A DNA stretch of 46,244 nt from NCBI GenBank assembly GCA_020627685.1, contig JAHDGK010000005.1:43675-89918 (forward strand), read 5' to 3'. Positions 27,768-36,221 of the stretch are shown piece after piece (within the stretch, counting starts at the first letter, position 1; every line of letters begins with the position of its first letter). The position numbers and the translations under genes were made by a program. Source of the stretch: Granulosicoccus sp. (lineage in GTDB: Bacteria > Pseudomonadota > Gammaproteobacteria > Granulosicoccales > Granulosicoccaceae). The notes beneath the pieces were generated by a model. That model was not told the origin of the DNA. It made no database searches and was given only the letters and a program-made list of their open reading frames with translations.

Positions 27768-28057
27768 GTATTAGCTGAATCACCCGGCGCAAAATTAGGA
27801 ATAACCTTTGTTCGAGCGTGCCGTAAGGCCATTCAAAACGCGGCCATGTAACATGAATGCTACCGGGCGAATTTTGTAGCCACACTTGCGTTTTGTTCAT
27901 TGTTTCAAGGGGGTTACTGGCTTAGTTCGAATCTCAATTGGCCTTTTTCGTCAATAGGGCTAGCTTACTCATCTGTGACAGCACGATGCTGGCTCACATG
28001 ATGCTACCTGTTCCTTTGTGTCACGGATTTGTGTCGATTCAGGAATATTGTCGAACT
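27768..28057. other. Gap before the methyltransferase-LicD fusion
   Basis: 290 nt after the Kef gene. It includes possible longer N-termini of the fusion gene (in-frame starts from 27938). I see no terminator, RNA gene or repeat here. Confidence 0.35.
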
Positions 28058-29761
28058 ATGCTCGCTAACATCGAATACTGGCAATCAGTTTACTCCACGT
28101 CAAAGGTTCCGACGTTTCCATCCCAATTTTCAGTTTTTGTTCAATCGTGGTTGGGTACAACTGACGCCAATATCATAGAAGTGGGTTGTGGCAACGGGCG
28201 AGACTCAAGATTTTTTCATCAGCTGGGACATCGTGTAACCTCAGCCGATCAGGTCATCTGCGATGAACTGCAGCGCTTTGCTATGGCGCGCCATGATTTT
28301 GCTGCGGTAGAGACTTCAATAGTTGATGCGGTTGACTCTCTTAAACACGCCGTGGATTTCTCACAGCCAGTGGTTCTATATTCGCGTTTTTTTCAACACG
28401 CAATTTCAGCCTCTGATCAATGGGCGATGTTGACCTCCTTAGCAAAAGTTTTGCACAAGGATTCAATGATGTTTTTCGAATTCCGCTTGGATGGAGATGC
28501 GGATACACCAAAGGAATTTGGTACGTCTCATTTCAGACGTTTTCAAAGTGCGGATGAATTCAAGGCCACGTTGGCAGAGACAGGGTTTGAATGCATTTAT
28601 TCCTGTGAAGGTCATGGTTACGCCCGCTACAAAAGCGAAGATCCACACGTTGGCCGGTTTGTAGCAATTCCTAACGCCAAAAGTCATTTACGGTTGGTAC
28701 CTCCTGCTGAACAGGCAGTAGCGACACTCCGGGTTGATGAGAAAAGCTGGTTACATGGCGTTTGTAATAATCAGACGGAAGGTCTGGTAGAGCTTAAGAT
28801 TGATGATGTGCAAATTACACATGTTCCGCTTATTCCCAATGCCGACGGTTCTAGCAGCAAATTTATATTTCGGCCTGCGCATTGTTTGGTGAGTTCTTTG
28901 CCCAATGAGTACAGCCTTAATGTCGTCTTGCCTTGCGGCACGACGATGAGCGTGGAAGGTTCTTCTCCCATAGGTAGTGGTGACGGCTCTTTAGCGAGCA
29001 AGCTCGACGACGGCTATATGGTGAGTGCGAAAGCGGGTTATTTGTTTAAGCCGCCTGCAGCAGACGAAAACTGGAAAGAACAAATCTTTCAAGCGTATCA
29101 ATTAGCGCGGGAAGCTGTTGCAGATATAGACGGCGTTTCGGATCTTTTCGTTGCCTACGGTGCACTGCTGGGGCAAGTACGATCTGGAGATTTTATCGCT
29201 TATGACGATGATTTTGATGCTGGAATTTTTGTTGATGCCGATAGCCCGGCTGAAGCGGCTCAACACTATTATCGCATCGTGAATGTATTGCGTGAGCGCG
29301 GGTATGAAATTGCCACCTCGGACAGCCACTTGGGTAACTTTCACTTGTACATTCCAAATCTTCCACCGGTGGACATCTTCTTGTTTTATTACCGGGAGCC
29401 AACTCAGGAGCTGTGCTCATACAACCTGGCGCATGTCTGCAAAAAAGATGTCATTCTGCCGCTGGTAGAAGGCACCTTGGCTGGAGAAAAAGTATTGCTG
29501 CCCAATCAGTCAGATGTTTTGGTGGCAGCTACCTATGGCGAAAACTGGCAAACTCCGGACCCATACTTTCAATGGAATATGACGCCTCGGCACGACCTGC
29601 TCAAGCATACCTATCAGGCTGCCTCTCGAGCCGTTGAAAGCGGTGATGAGGTTCCGGTCTTTGAAGACCCATGGTTACCAAAACCTGTTGTGGACCCTGT
29701 GAATTCAAGCGAGCCAGGTGCCAACAATGGTGACGGTGAGCCTTCGCAAAATGCAAGCTGA
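28058..29761 (+). CDS. Fusion of a SAM-dependent methyltransferase and a LicD-like transferase
   Basis: 567 residues from the ATG at 28058. Upstream in-frame starts exist back to 27938, but the family-like start MLANIEYWQSVY fits best. The N-terminus is a class I methyltransferase with SAM motif NIIEVGCGNGRDS (about residues 40-52). The middle region is a beta-rich linker of about 120 residues. From about residue 350 a LicD-type nucleotidyltransferase-fold domain has AYGALLGQVRSGDF and YDDDFDAG, the metal-binding Asp cluster. The YGENWQTPD segment near its end is also LicD-like. LicD proteins transfer phosphocholine or similar groups to glycans. A fusion could methylate and attach an amino-alcohol phosphate head group; that activity is inferred. 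A strong terminator follows. Confidence 0.8.
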   Translation: MLANIEYWQSVYSTSKVPTFPSQFSVFVQSWLGTTDANIIEVGCGNGRDSRFFHQLGHRVTSADQVICDELQRFAMARHDFAAVETSIVDAVDSLKHAVDFSQPVVLYSRFFQHAISASDQWAMLTSLAKVLHKDSMMFFEFRLDGDADTPKEFGTSHFRRFQSADEFKATLAETGFECIYSCEGHGYARYKSEDPHVGRFVAIPNAKSHLRLVPPAEQAVATLRVDEKSWLHGVCNNQTEGLVELKIDDVQITHVPLIPNADGSSSKFIFRPAHCLVSSLPNEYSLNVVLPCGTTMSVEGSSPIGSGDGSLASKLDDGYMVSAKAGYLFKPPAADENWKEQIFQAYQLAREAVADIDGVSDLFVAYGALLGQVRSGDFIAYDDDFDAGIFVDADSPAEAAQHYYRIVNVLRERGYEIATSDSHLGNFHLYIPNLPPVDIFLFYYREPTQELCSYNLAHVCKKDVILPLVEGTLAGEKVLLPNQSDVLVAATYGENWQTPDPYFQWNMTPRHDLLKHTYQAASRAVESGDEVPVFEDPWLPKPVVDPVNSSEPGANNGDGEPSQNAS

Positions 29762-29785
29762 CTAGTCAAATACAGTGCCTAACAG

Positions 29786-29827
29786 AAACCTGGCCCCGGG
29801 ATAAAACTGCGGTCAGGTTTTTTTGTT
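29786..29827 (+). terminator. Intrinsic terminator after the LicD-like fusion
   Basis: 10-bp stem AAACCTGGCC / GGTCAGGTTT (29786-29795 with 29811-29820, one G-T pair), a 15-nt loop and a T-rich run (TTTTTTTGTTTT including the stem end), 25 nt after the stop codon. Textbook intrinsic terminator. Confidence 0.88.
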
Positions 29828-29955
29828 TTGGGCGTTTGATTATAAAAAAATAGCTTGATTGGGCTGGATTCGGGTAATTCATTTCGTGATTCGATGTTAC
29901 CGCGACTCGCAATCTGGCAAAATTGAGGGTAAGCAATAGAGTTAAGTGAACCTCA

Positions 29956-31830
29956 ATGTCCAAGAAGTCCAAATCCGTCGTTTTCGACAACAACCCAGGC
30001 CGTAATGCCCAAACCTATGGCGTTGCACGTGAGCTAAATGCCGACATGGAACTCATTCATGAGCCATCGGTCGGGGTTGTCGGAACGAAAGGTGACAGCC
30101 AGTGCTATCTGGGTGTTCAACGTAAAGTAGAAGCCATTCACGACCATTTGCGCTCGCGCCTGGGTCGGGATGAAGGTCAGATGCCCATGCGTTTGGTTCA
30201 ACCTGAGTATACGGTTGCCACATCAGATGGTATGCGCAATGGCACCCGTGAAATGCGCTACTCATTAATTGGCAGAGAGGTCACACACGACACAGTCTGC
30301 GAACATCTCAGTGCCAGTGGCCTTGAGGGCACCATCGCTGTAGTGGCTTGTGATAAGCCTCCAGTGGGAACCTTGGCTGGCTTACTCGAACACAATCGAC
30401 CGGCCATCATTATGTCAGACGGCCCGATTCGCCCGGGCCGAGATTCAGTCACCGAACAACCGATTGATATCGTCTCGGCTTTTCAGGTTGCAGGCAGCAC
30501 CGATGCAGAGTTCAAAAAGCGAATTGCTAAAGAAGCTTGCCCAGGGTATGGAAGCTGCGGTGGCATGTTTACCTACAACACCATGCAAACCTTTATTGGT
30601 GTGGTTGGTATGCAACCTTTACATATGGTTGCGCCACCTTCAGACGATCCGCGCAGATTGTCAGAATTTCCAGAGCAGCTGGTTTCCTACCTACAAGGCA
30701 TGATCGAAAGAGGGCATACACCTCGAGACATTGTTAGCCGCGATGCTATCCGCAACGCTGTCATTGTCTCCATGGCTGTAGGTGGTTCTACCAACGTGTT
30801 GCTTCATGCTCCCGAGATTGCGCGAGCAGCGGGTTTTGCGAATTTTGCAAAAGACATTATGTCTCCTGAAGAATTTAATCATCTGTCGCAAAACGTAGTG
30901 CCGGTATTAACCGATGCTCGTCCATACGGTCTGTATTCAATGGTAGACATCGATGAAAAAGGCGGTGTTCAGGTTATCGTTAAAGCGCTCCTAGATGCAG
31001 GCTTGCTTTATGGCGACACACTCACCTGCACCGGTGAAACTCTGGCTGAGCAAGTTGCTCGTCTCAACACTGCAGAGCCGGACGGCGTTGTTGTTTATCC
31101 TGTTGAGAAACCTTATAAGCCCACAGGTGGACTGCGAGTGTTGGGTGGCAACTTGTCACCGGAATTCAGTGCCGTACTGAAGCTTGCCGGCGTTGAGGGT
31201 GGGCTGGAAGACAATCGCTTTGTCGGCCGCGCAAGAATCTTTAATGGCGAGCAGGACTTACTGGATGCGCTTGAATCAGCCCCGGATGATTTTCAGAATC
31301 ACGATATGGTTATTGTGCGTTATGAAGGTCCGAGTGGTGCGCCGGGTATGCCTGAGATGCTGGACTCTACATCGCGAATTACTACGCTGTGCAGAGAGAA
31401 AGATATCGTGGTTGGCTTAATGACAGATGCGCGTTTCTCAGGTGGTTCAGTTGGCCTGGTTATCGGTCATGTCGGGCCTGAAGCTGCGTTGGGCGGTCCT
31501 ATTGCGTTCTTAGAAGATGGCGATGAAATCATCGTCGATCTCAATACGAATGAATTAAGCAGTCCTGCATTAGATGATGAAGCTACCTTGTCGGCGCGAC
31601 GAGCTGCATGGGAGAAGGTAGTCGCGGACAACGGAGGAATGCATCCTCTGTGTGGAGAGGTAGATACTCGATTGTTAAATCGAATGCGTATGTCTGCTGT
31701 ATCTGCAGTCTATGGCGCAGGTATGCATCCCGATCGAGTGTTGTGGGTACCCCAGCAGAGAGAAGCTGAGCGAACCGGTTTTGTGCCTCACAACAAATAC
31801 CGCGAAGGCTCGCAAAAAGCATTCGACTAA
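29956..31830 (+). CDS. IlvD/Edd-family iron-sulfur dehydratase, divergent member
   Basis: 624 residues. Three cysteines expected to hold an Fe-S cluster are present: Cys50 (GDSQCYLG), Cys132 (VACDKPPVG) and Cys201 (GYGSCGGMFTYNTM). The GGSTNVLLH motif, a metal-binding segment and the C-terminal SGGSVGLVIGHVGPEA motif are intact. CDKPPVG and the YNTM ending depart from the usual CDKxxPG and ANTM, so it is neither a textbook IlvD nor Edd. Sugar-acid dehydration (for example of a xylonate or arabinonate) is possible. The start has little ribosome-site support. It stands alone between two hairpins. Confidence 0.88.
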   Translation: MSKKSKSVVFDNNPGRNAQTYGVARELNADMELIHEPSVGVVGTKGDSQCYLGVQRKVEAIHDHLRSRLGRDEGQMPMRLVQPEYTVATSDGMRNGTREMRYSLIGREVTHDTVCEHLSASGLEGTIAVVACDKPPVGTLAGLLEHNRPAIIMSDGPIRPGRDSVTEQPIDIVSAFQVAGSTDAEFKKRIAKEACPGYGSCGGMFTYNTMQTFIGVVGMQPLHMVAPPSDDPRRLSEFPEQLVSYLQGMIERGHTPRDIVSRDAIRNAVIVSMAVGGSTNVLLHAPEIARAAGFANFAKDIMSPEEFNHLSQNVVPVLTDARPYGLYSMVDIDEKGGVQVIVKALLDAGLLYGDTLTCTGETLAEQVARLNTAEPDGVVVYPVEKPYKPTGGLRVLGGNLSPEFSAVLKLAGVEGGLEDNRFVGRARIFNGEQDLLDALESAPDDFQNHDMVIVRYEGPSGAPGMPEMLDSTSRITTLCREKDIVVGLMTDARFSGGSVGLVIGHVGPEAALGGPIAFLEDGDEIIVDLNTNELSSPALDDEATLSARRAAWEKVVADNGGMHPLCGEVDTRLLNRMRMSAVSAVYGAGMHPDRVLWVPQQREAERTGFVPHNKYREGSQKAFD

Positions 31831-31843
31831 GTATTGTCAGTTA

Positions 31844-31877
31844 ATGAACCAACCGCACGTCGTTGCGGTTGGTTCAT
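31844..31877 (+). terminator. Perfect 14-bp hairpin after the dehydratase gene
   Basis: 14-bp stem with no mismatch (31844-31857 with 31864-31877) around a 6-nt loop CGTCGT, 13 nt after the stop codon. An outer GTTAA/TTAAC pairing extends it. The T-tract is absent, so it might act as a terminator with help or as a 3'-end stabiliser. Confidence 0.6.
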
Positions 31878-32230
31878 GAGTTAACTCCCTCCCAATCCCG
31901 CCTTAAACCGCCTGTCCGGTTTTACGGTCTCGCGTGTCTGTCTATCTGACATGTCGCCGGCTCTTCAAGAGTCCTCAAATCGCTAATGTGCTGCGATAAA
32001 AGTGCGAACTAGATCACAAATTTATCGATAATTTAGACCATAGTCTAGAATTTTCACGCCTAGCTGAATGGTTAGTCAATTTTTATACGACTCGTCATTT
32101 TTTGACAATATGGTTGTTTTTGGGCGAATGTTTATTTATAGTTCGTTCGAAAGGGCGATGAGCAGACCTTGGTTCATCCCGCCTTAACCATCTTTTAACC
32201 CGTTGTATTTTTCCAGCCACAGGTTCTTTC
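31878..32230. other. Intergenic region upstream of the tetR-like gene
   Basis: About 350 nt, AT-rich. It holds the dyad at 32030-32052 and a TTGACA hexamer in TTTTTTGACAATATGG (about 32099-32104) without an obvious -10 at 16-18 nt. The promoter of the TetR-MMPL operon should be here. No RNA or coding gene is evident. Confidence 0.45.
32030..32052. promoter_or_regulatory. Candidate TetR operator
   Basis: TAGAC (32034-32038), CATA, GTCTA (32043-32047), with AATT on each side (32030-32033 and 32049-32052, one base offset). A 23-bp near-palindrome of TetR-operator size, 179 nt upstream of the tetR-like start codon. TetR genes usually bind their own promoters. Confidence 0.45.
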
Positions 32231-32983
32231 ATGCCAGCACAGTCGCGAAAACAACGCGAAATCGCTCAACGGCACAGCCTTTTTCTAGAGGTGGGCAGGG
32301 AGCTTCTGCATGAAAACGGCTTCCATCAGCTCAGTATGGATCAAGTGGCCGAGCAGGCTGAATACTCAAAGGGAACTATCTATCAGCACTTCCACTGCAA
32401 AGAGGAGATGCTGATCCAGCTTTGTATTCAATGTATGCAGGGCTTGTTGTTTATAGGTGAGAAGGCAGCTACTTATCCCGGATCCCATCGTGAGCGTCTA
32501 ATTGCCTTTCAAATAGCGCATGAGTTGTGGCTTGCCGTTGAACCGCGTGATTTATACATGCTGCAGTACGTCAACGTAGACGGTGTTCTGAGCAAAGTTG
32601 CAGAGTCCAGTCTTGCAGAGTTCCGCCAAATGGAAGCCAAAATTATTTCTCTGTGCGCCAGTATTTTTCAGGACGCAATGGACTGCGGAGATTTACCGGT
32701 GGGTGAGCTCAACGCCGCAGAACTTGTTTATGGCGTATGGTCCATGTGTTACGGCGGTCAATTGCTTCGATCTTACGAAACACCGTTGGCAGAGATGGGT
32801 GTGAGCAATCCTGGTCGAACACTCACATCACTCCTGCAGGCCACCTTGGATGGATTGAGATGGACACCTGCCAGTACACCAGAACAAACCGATGCACTGT
32901 TGCTGCATCTGGAAACCGAATACTTCACCGAAGCTCTAGCGCAATTGCGTGAGGGCTGCTGTTCTACTTTGTCCCGAGGATAA
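32231..32983 (+). CDS. TetR-family transcriptional regulator
   Basis: 250 residues. The N-terminal helix-turn-helix is evident in GFHQLSMDQVAEQAEYSKG followed by TIYQHFHCKEEML (about residues 32-63). The remaining ligand-binding domain is diverse, as usual. AGG lies 8 nt before the ATG. The MMPL transporter gene starts 4 nt after its stop, so it very likely autoregulates and represses the MMPL-LolA-barrel genes until a ligand (perhaps a fatty acid or hydrophobic compound) binds. Confidence 0.94.
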   Translation: MPAQSRKQREIAQRHSLFLEVGRELLHENGFHQLSMDQVAEQAEYSKGTIYQHFHCKEEMLIQLCIQCMQGLLFIGEKAATYPGSHRERLIAFQIAHELWLAVEPRDLYMLQYVNVDGVLSKVAESSLAEFRQMEAKIISLCASIFQDAMDCGDLPVGELNAAELVYGVWSMCYGGQLLRSYETPLAEMGVSNPGRTLTSLLQATLDGLRWTPASTPEQTDALLLHLETEYFTEALAQLREGCCSTLSRG

Positions 32984-32987
32984 CTCT

Positions 32988-35366
32988 ATGATTGAACGCT
33001 ACGCTGAATGGATAGTCAGGTATCGCTGGCTCGTCATCGTACTGACTGTCATTGCAACCATGGCTCTTGCTGCTGGTGGTAAGAACTTGGCTTTTACCAA
33101 TGACTACAGAGTGTTTTTCAGTAAAGAAAATCCTCAGTTGTTGGCGTTTGAGGAACTGCAGGAGGCGTATACCAAGTCAGACAACGTCTTAATCATGCTA
33201 GAGCCTAAAGATGGCGACGTATTCAGTGCAGAGACGCTGGCAGCCGTGGCTGATTTAACGGATAGAGCCTGGCAAATACCTTTTTCAATTCGCGTAGATT
33301 CATTAACGAACTATCAGCATATGGATGCTGAAGAAGATGACTTGATCGTAGCGGATTTAGTCGAGGACATTGATGCCTTGTCCGCAGACGAGCTTGGGCG
33401 AATTCGCGAAATTGCCTTGGCGCAGCCCACTATTGTTAAGAAGCTATTAGCGCCGAACTCTCAAGTGACGGGTATTAACGTCACCATGGAGATGCCTCCG
33501 GAACTCACTGATGAGGAGCGAGCGTTACCGGCGTCAGAAAGAACATCAACCGACCCCATGGTGGCTCTGCAAGAGGCGGTTACGCATGTAAGAGCGATGG
33601 TTGCGGATATGGAGAAAGAATATCCCGATATCAAATTTACAAGCTCAGGACTAGTGCTGCTTAATCAGGCTTTTTCCGAGGCCAGCATTACCGATATGTC
33701 TACCATTATCCCATTGGCTTTCGGCGTCATTATTGTGGGTGTCTTGGTGCTTATCGCCAGCCCGATTGCCATGATAGCCACGGTGTTGGTGGTGCTCATG
33801 TCAATCATGGCAGCCATGGGTACTGCAGGGTGGTTAGGTTTTAAGCTCACGCCCCCTTCAGCATCTGCTCCGACGTTGATATTGACCCTCGCGGTGGCCG
33901 ATTGCGTTCATTATCTGGTGACGTTCTATCAAAACTTGCGTAGAGGTATGGAGCGTAAAGCGGCTGTTATCGAAAGCTTAAGAATTAATTTTTCCCCGAT
34001 CTTTTTAACATCCGTTACTACAGCGGTTGGTTTCTTAAGTCTGAACGCCAGCGATGCCCCTCCATTCAGAGACCTTGGAAACATAACCGCAATGGGTGTC
34101 ATGTTTGCCTTTGTCTTTGCGGTAACGTTTCTACCGGCATTCTCTGCTGTCATGCCTTCTAGAGGCAAGGTACGTGATGTTAAAAAAGCAACGGCAATGG
34201 ATGGCTTAGCAAACTTCGTCATCAGTTTCAGACGACCATTGTTCTGGGGTATGGGAGCAATCATGGTAGCTCTTGCTGTTATTGCGCCCAGAAACGAACT
34301 CAATGATGTTTTCGTACATTATTTCGACGAGTCTGTTCCATTCCGGGCCGAGGTAGATGAAATTACCGAAAAGCTCTCGGGCTTATATATTGTTGATTTC
34401 TCAGTGGACTCGAAAGAGGAGGGGGGAGTGAGTAATCCTGACTTCCTGGCAGATGTTGAGAAGTTTGAAAACTACTTAACCAGTTTGCCGGAAGTGCAGC
34501 ATGTTAGCGCCATTACTGAAACGATGCGCCGTTTGAATCGAAGTATGCACGGCGACGATCAGGCGTACTACACACTACCTGAGAATCGCGAGCTCTCAGC
34601 TCAGTATCTATTGTTATATGAAATGTCATTGCCCTACGGCCTGGACTTGAATAACCAGATTAACTTTGACAAATCTACGACGAGAATCTCGGCCACACTC
34701 GATACTGTGTCTACTCAGGAGATGCTCAGAATCGAGCGTGAATCCATTGCCTGGATGCAGGAAAATACGCCGAACATCGCCACTGTACCTTCTGGCCCGA
34801 CCATCATGTTCTCTCACATCGGCATGAGAAACATCATCAGCATGTTGTCAGGAACAGGTGTGGCGCTTGTGCTTATCTCGCTCATCCTGGTTTTTGCCTT
34901 GCGATCGGTTAAGTTTGGTGCGGTGAGTTTGATACCCAACATTGCTCCGGCCTTAATGGCATTCGGTGTATGGGGAATGCTGGTTGGAGAAGTGGGGCTG
35001 GCAGTATCTGTTGTGGTTGCCATGACGCTGGGAATTGTTGTGGATGACACTATTCACTTTCTAAGTAAGTACTTAAGAGCCAGACGTGAAAGGGGAATGA
35101 ATGCTGAGGATGCCATCCGTTATGCATTTAATACCGTGGGTGTTGCTCTGACTGTCACCACTATCGTGTTGGTTGCAGGCTTTATGGTCATTGCACAGTC
35201 TAACTTTCAAGTGAATTCGCAAATGGGATTGCTAACCGCAATCACCATCGCTATAGCGCTAATAGTTGATTTCTTGTTTCTACCTGCGTTGCTGTTGCTT
35301 GTCGATGGCGATAAAAAACAAAAAACGCAAACAGATCCAGCGGTTTCAGCACCGCAAACTGCCTAA
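32988..35366 (+). CDS. MMPL/RND-superfamily transporter
   Basis: 792 residues from the ATG at 32988, with GAGGA just upstream; an in-frame start 39 nt earlier would overlap the regulator. Two repeats each carry a large periplasmic loop and a membrane block. The first block starts after about residue 240 and holds ADCVHYLVTFYQNLRRG; the second has GIVVDDTIHFLSKYLRARR (about 680-700), the Asp pair expected for proton relay. This is the HAE3/MMPL branch, which works without an adaptor or TolC and moves lipids or hydrophobic molecules. Followed by a LolA-like protein and an OM barrel. Confidence 0.92.
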   Translation: MIERYAEWIVRYRWLVIVLTVIATMALAAGGKNLAFTNDYRVFFSKENPQLLAFEELQEAYTKSDNVLIMLEPKDGDVFSAETLAAVADLTDRAWQIPFSIRVDSLTNYQHMDAEEDDLIVADLVEDIDALSADELGRIREIALAQPTIVKKLLAPNSQVTGINVTMEMPPELTDEERALPASERTSTDPMVALQEAVTHVRAMVADMEKEYPDIKFTSSGLVLLNQAFSEASITDMSTIIPLAFGVIIVGVLVLIASPIAMIATVLVVLMSIMAAMGTAGWLGFKLTPPSASAPTLILTLAVADCVHYLVTFYQNLRRGMERKAAVIESLRINFSPIFLTSVTTAVGFLSLNASDAPPFRDLGNITAMGVMFAFVFAVTFLPAFSAVMPSRGKVRDVKKATAMDGLANFVISFRRPLFWGMGAIMVALAVIAPRNELNDVFVHYFDESVPFRAEVDEITEKLSGLYIVDFSVDSKEEGGVSNPDFLADVEKFENYLTSLPEVQHVSAITETMRRLNRSMHGDDQAYYTLPENRELSAQYLLLYEMSLPYGLDLNNQINFDKSTTRISATLDTVSTQEMLRIERESIAWMQENTPNIATVPSGPTIMFSHIGMRNIISMLSGTGVALVLISLILVFALRSVKFGAVSLIPNIAPALMAFGVWGMLVGEVGLAVSVVVAMTLGIVVDDTIHFLSKYLRARRERGMNAEDAIRYAFNTVGVALTVTTIVLVAGFMVIAQSNFQVNSQMGLLTAITIAIALIVDFLFLPALLLLVDGDKKQKTQTDPAVSAPQTA

Positions 35367-35415
35367 TCACATTGACCCAATTGTCAAAAAATTTAATCCT
35401 ATAAGGGAGATACGT

Positions 35416-36219
35416 ATGAGTGTTCGAGCCTTAAAACATACTCGCAACTTATCGTTTGTTGTCGCAGGACTTCTATTCGCTGGCGTAGCTATTGCTCAAA
35501 CGCCAGAAGAACGGGGTCTTGAGATCGCAACGATGGTTCAGGCGCAGGATGATGGTTTCACTGATTCTGAATCGGCTATGACAATGACGCTGATCAATCG
35601 CTCGGGTAAGAAGAGTACGCGCAGAATGAGATCGCGTGTATTAGAAGTTCAGGGAGATGGCGACAAAAGTATGTCCATTTTTGACGAGCCTGCTGATGTC
35701 AAAGGAACTGCCAGCCTGACTCACTCTCATGCAACTGAAGCCGATGAGCAATGGTTGTATTTACCTGCGTTAAAACGAGTAAAGCGAATTTCTTCAAAAA
35801 ATAAATCCGGCCCATTCATGGGTAGTGAATTTGCGTTTGAAGATATCAGTTCTCAAGAAGTGGATAAGTACACTTATAAGTACATAGGTGACGATGAGGT
35901 CGATGGTGTTGCTGTGTACAAGGTAGAAGCCATCCCGGCATACAAACACTCTGGTTACACCCGTCTGGTTAATTGGATTGATCAGGAAAAGCTTGTCGCG
36001 CTTAAGGTGGAGTACTTCGACCGTAAGAATTCTCCTTTGAAAACGTTGACGATAAGTGACTATCAACGCTACCTGGATCAGTTCTGGCGTGCGGGAAGTA
36101 TGCATATGCAAAACGAGCAAACAGGCAAAAGTACAATTTTGGAATGGTCCGATTACAAATTTAAGACAGGACTAACCGACAAAGACTTTGACAGTAAGGC
36201 ACTAAAGCGGATCCGGTAA
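35416..36219 (+). CDS. LolA/LppX-like outer-membrane lipoprotein-sorting protein
   Basis: 267 residues. A long upstream in-frame reading overlaps the MMPL gene, but the ATG at 35416 has GGGAGA upstream and starts a signal peptide (SFVVAGLLFAGVAIAQ, cleavage after IAQ or VAIA). The mature protein has the LolA-like half-barrel pattern: MTMTLINRSGKKSTRRMR, an FDEPADVKGTASL segment, EQWLYLPALKRVKRIS, then GSEFAFEDIS. Such proteins carry lipids across the periplasm. Encoded 49 nt after the MMPL gene and 2 nt before the barrel gene, which fits a chain inner membrane, periplasm, outer membrane. Confidence 0.88.
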   Translation: MSVRALKHTRNLSFVVAGLLFAGVAIAQTPEERGLEIATMVQAQDDGFTDSESAMTMTLINRSGKKSTRRMRSRVLEVQGDGDKSMSIFDEPADVKGTASLTHSHATEADEQWLYLPALKRVKRISSKNKSGPFMGSEFAFEDISSQEVDKYTYKYIGDDEVDGVAVYKVEAIPAYKHSGYTRLVNWIDQEKLVALKVEYFDRKNSPLKTLTISDYQRYLDQFWRAGSMHMQNEQTGKSTILEWSDYKFKTGLTDKDFDSKALKRIR

Positions 36220-36221
36220 CT

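Noticed and set aside
35266-35415. Longer N-terminus of the LolA-like protein
   Set aside because: It overlaps the MMPL gene and hides the signal peptide that begins at 35416.
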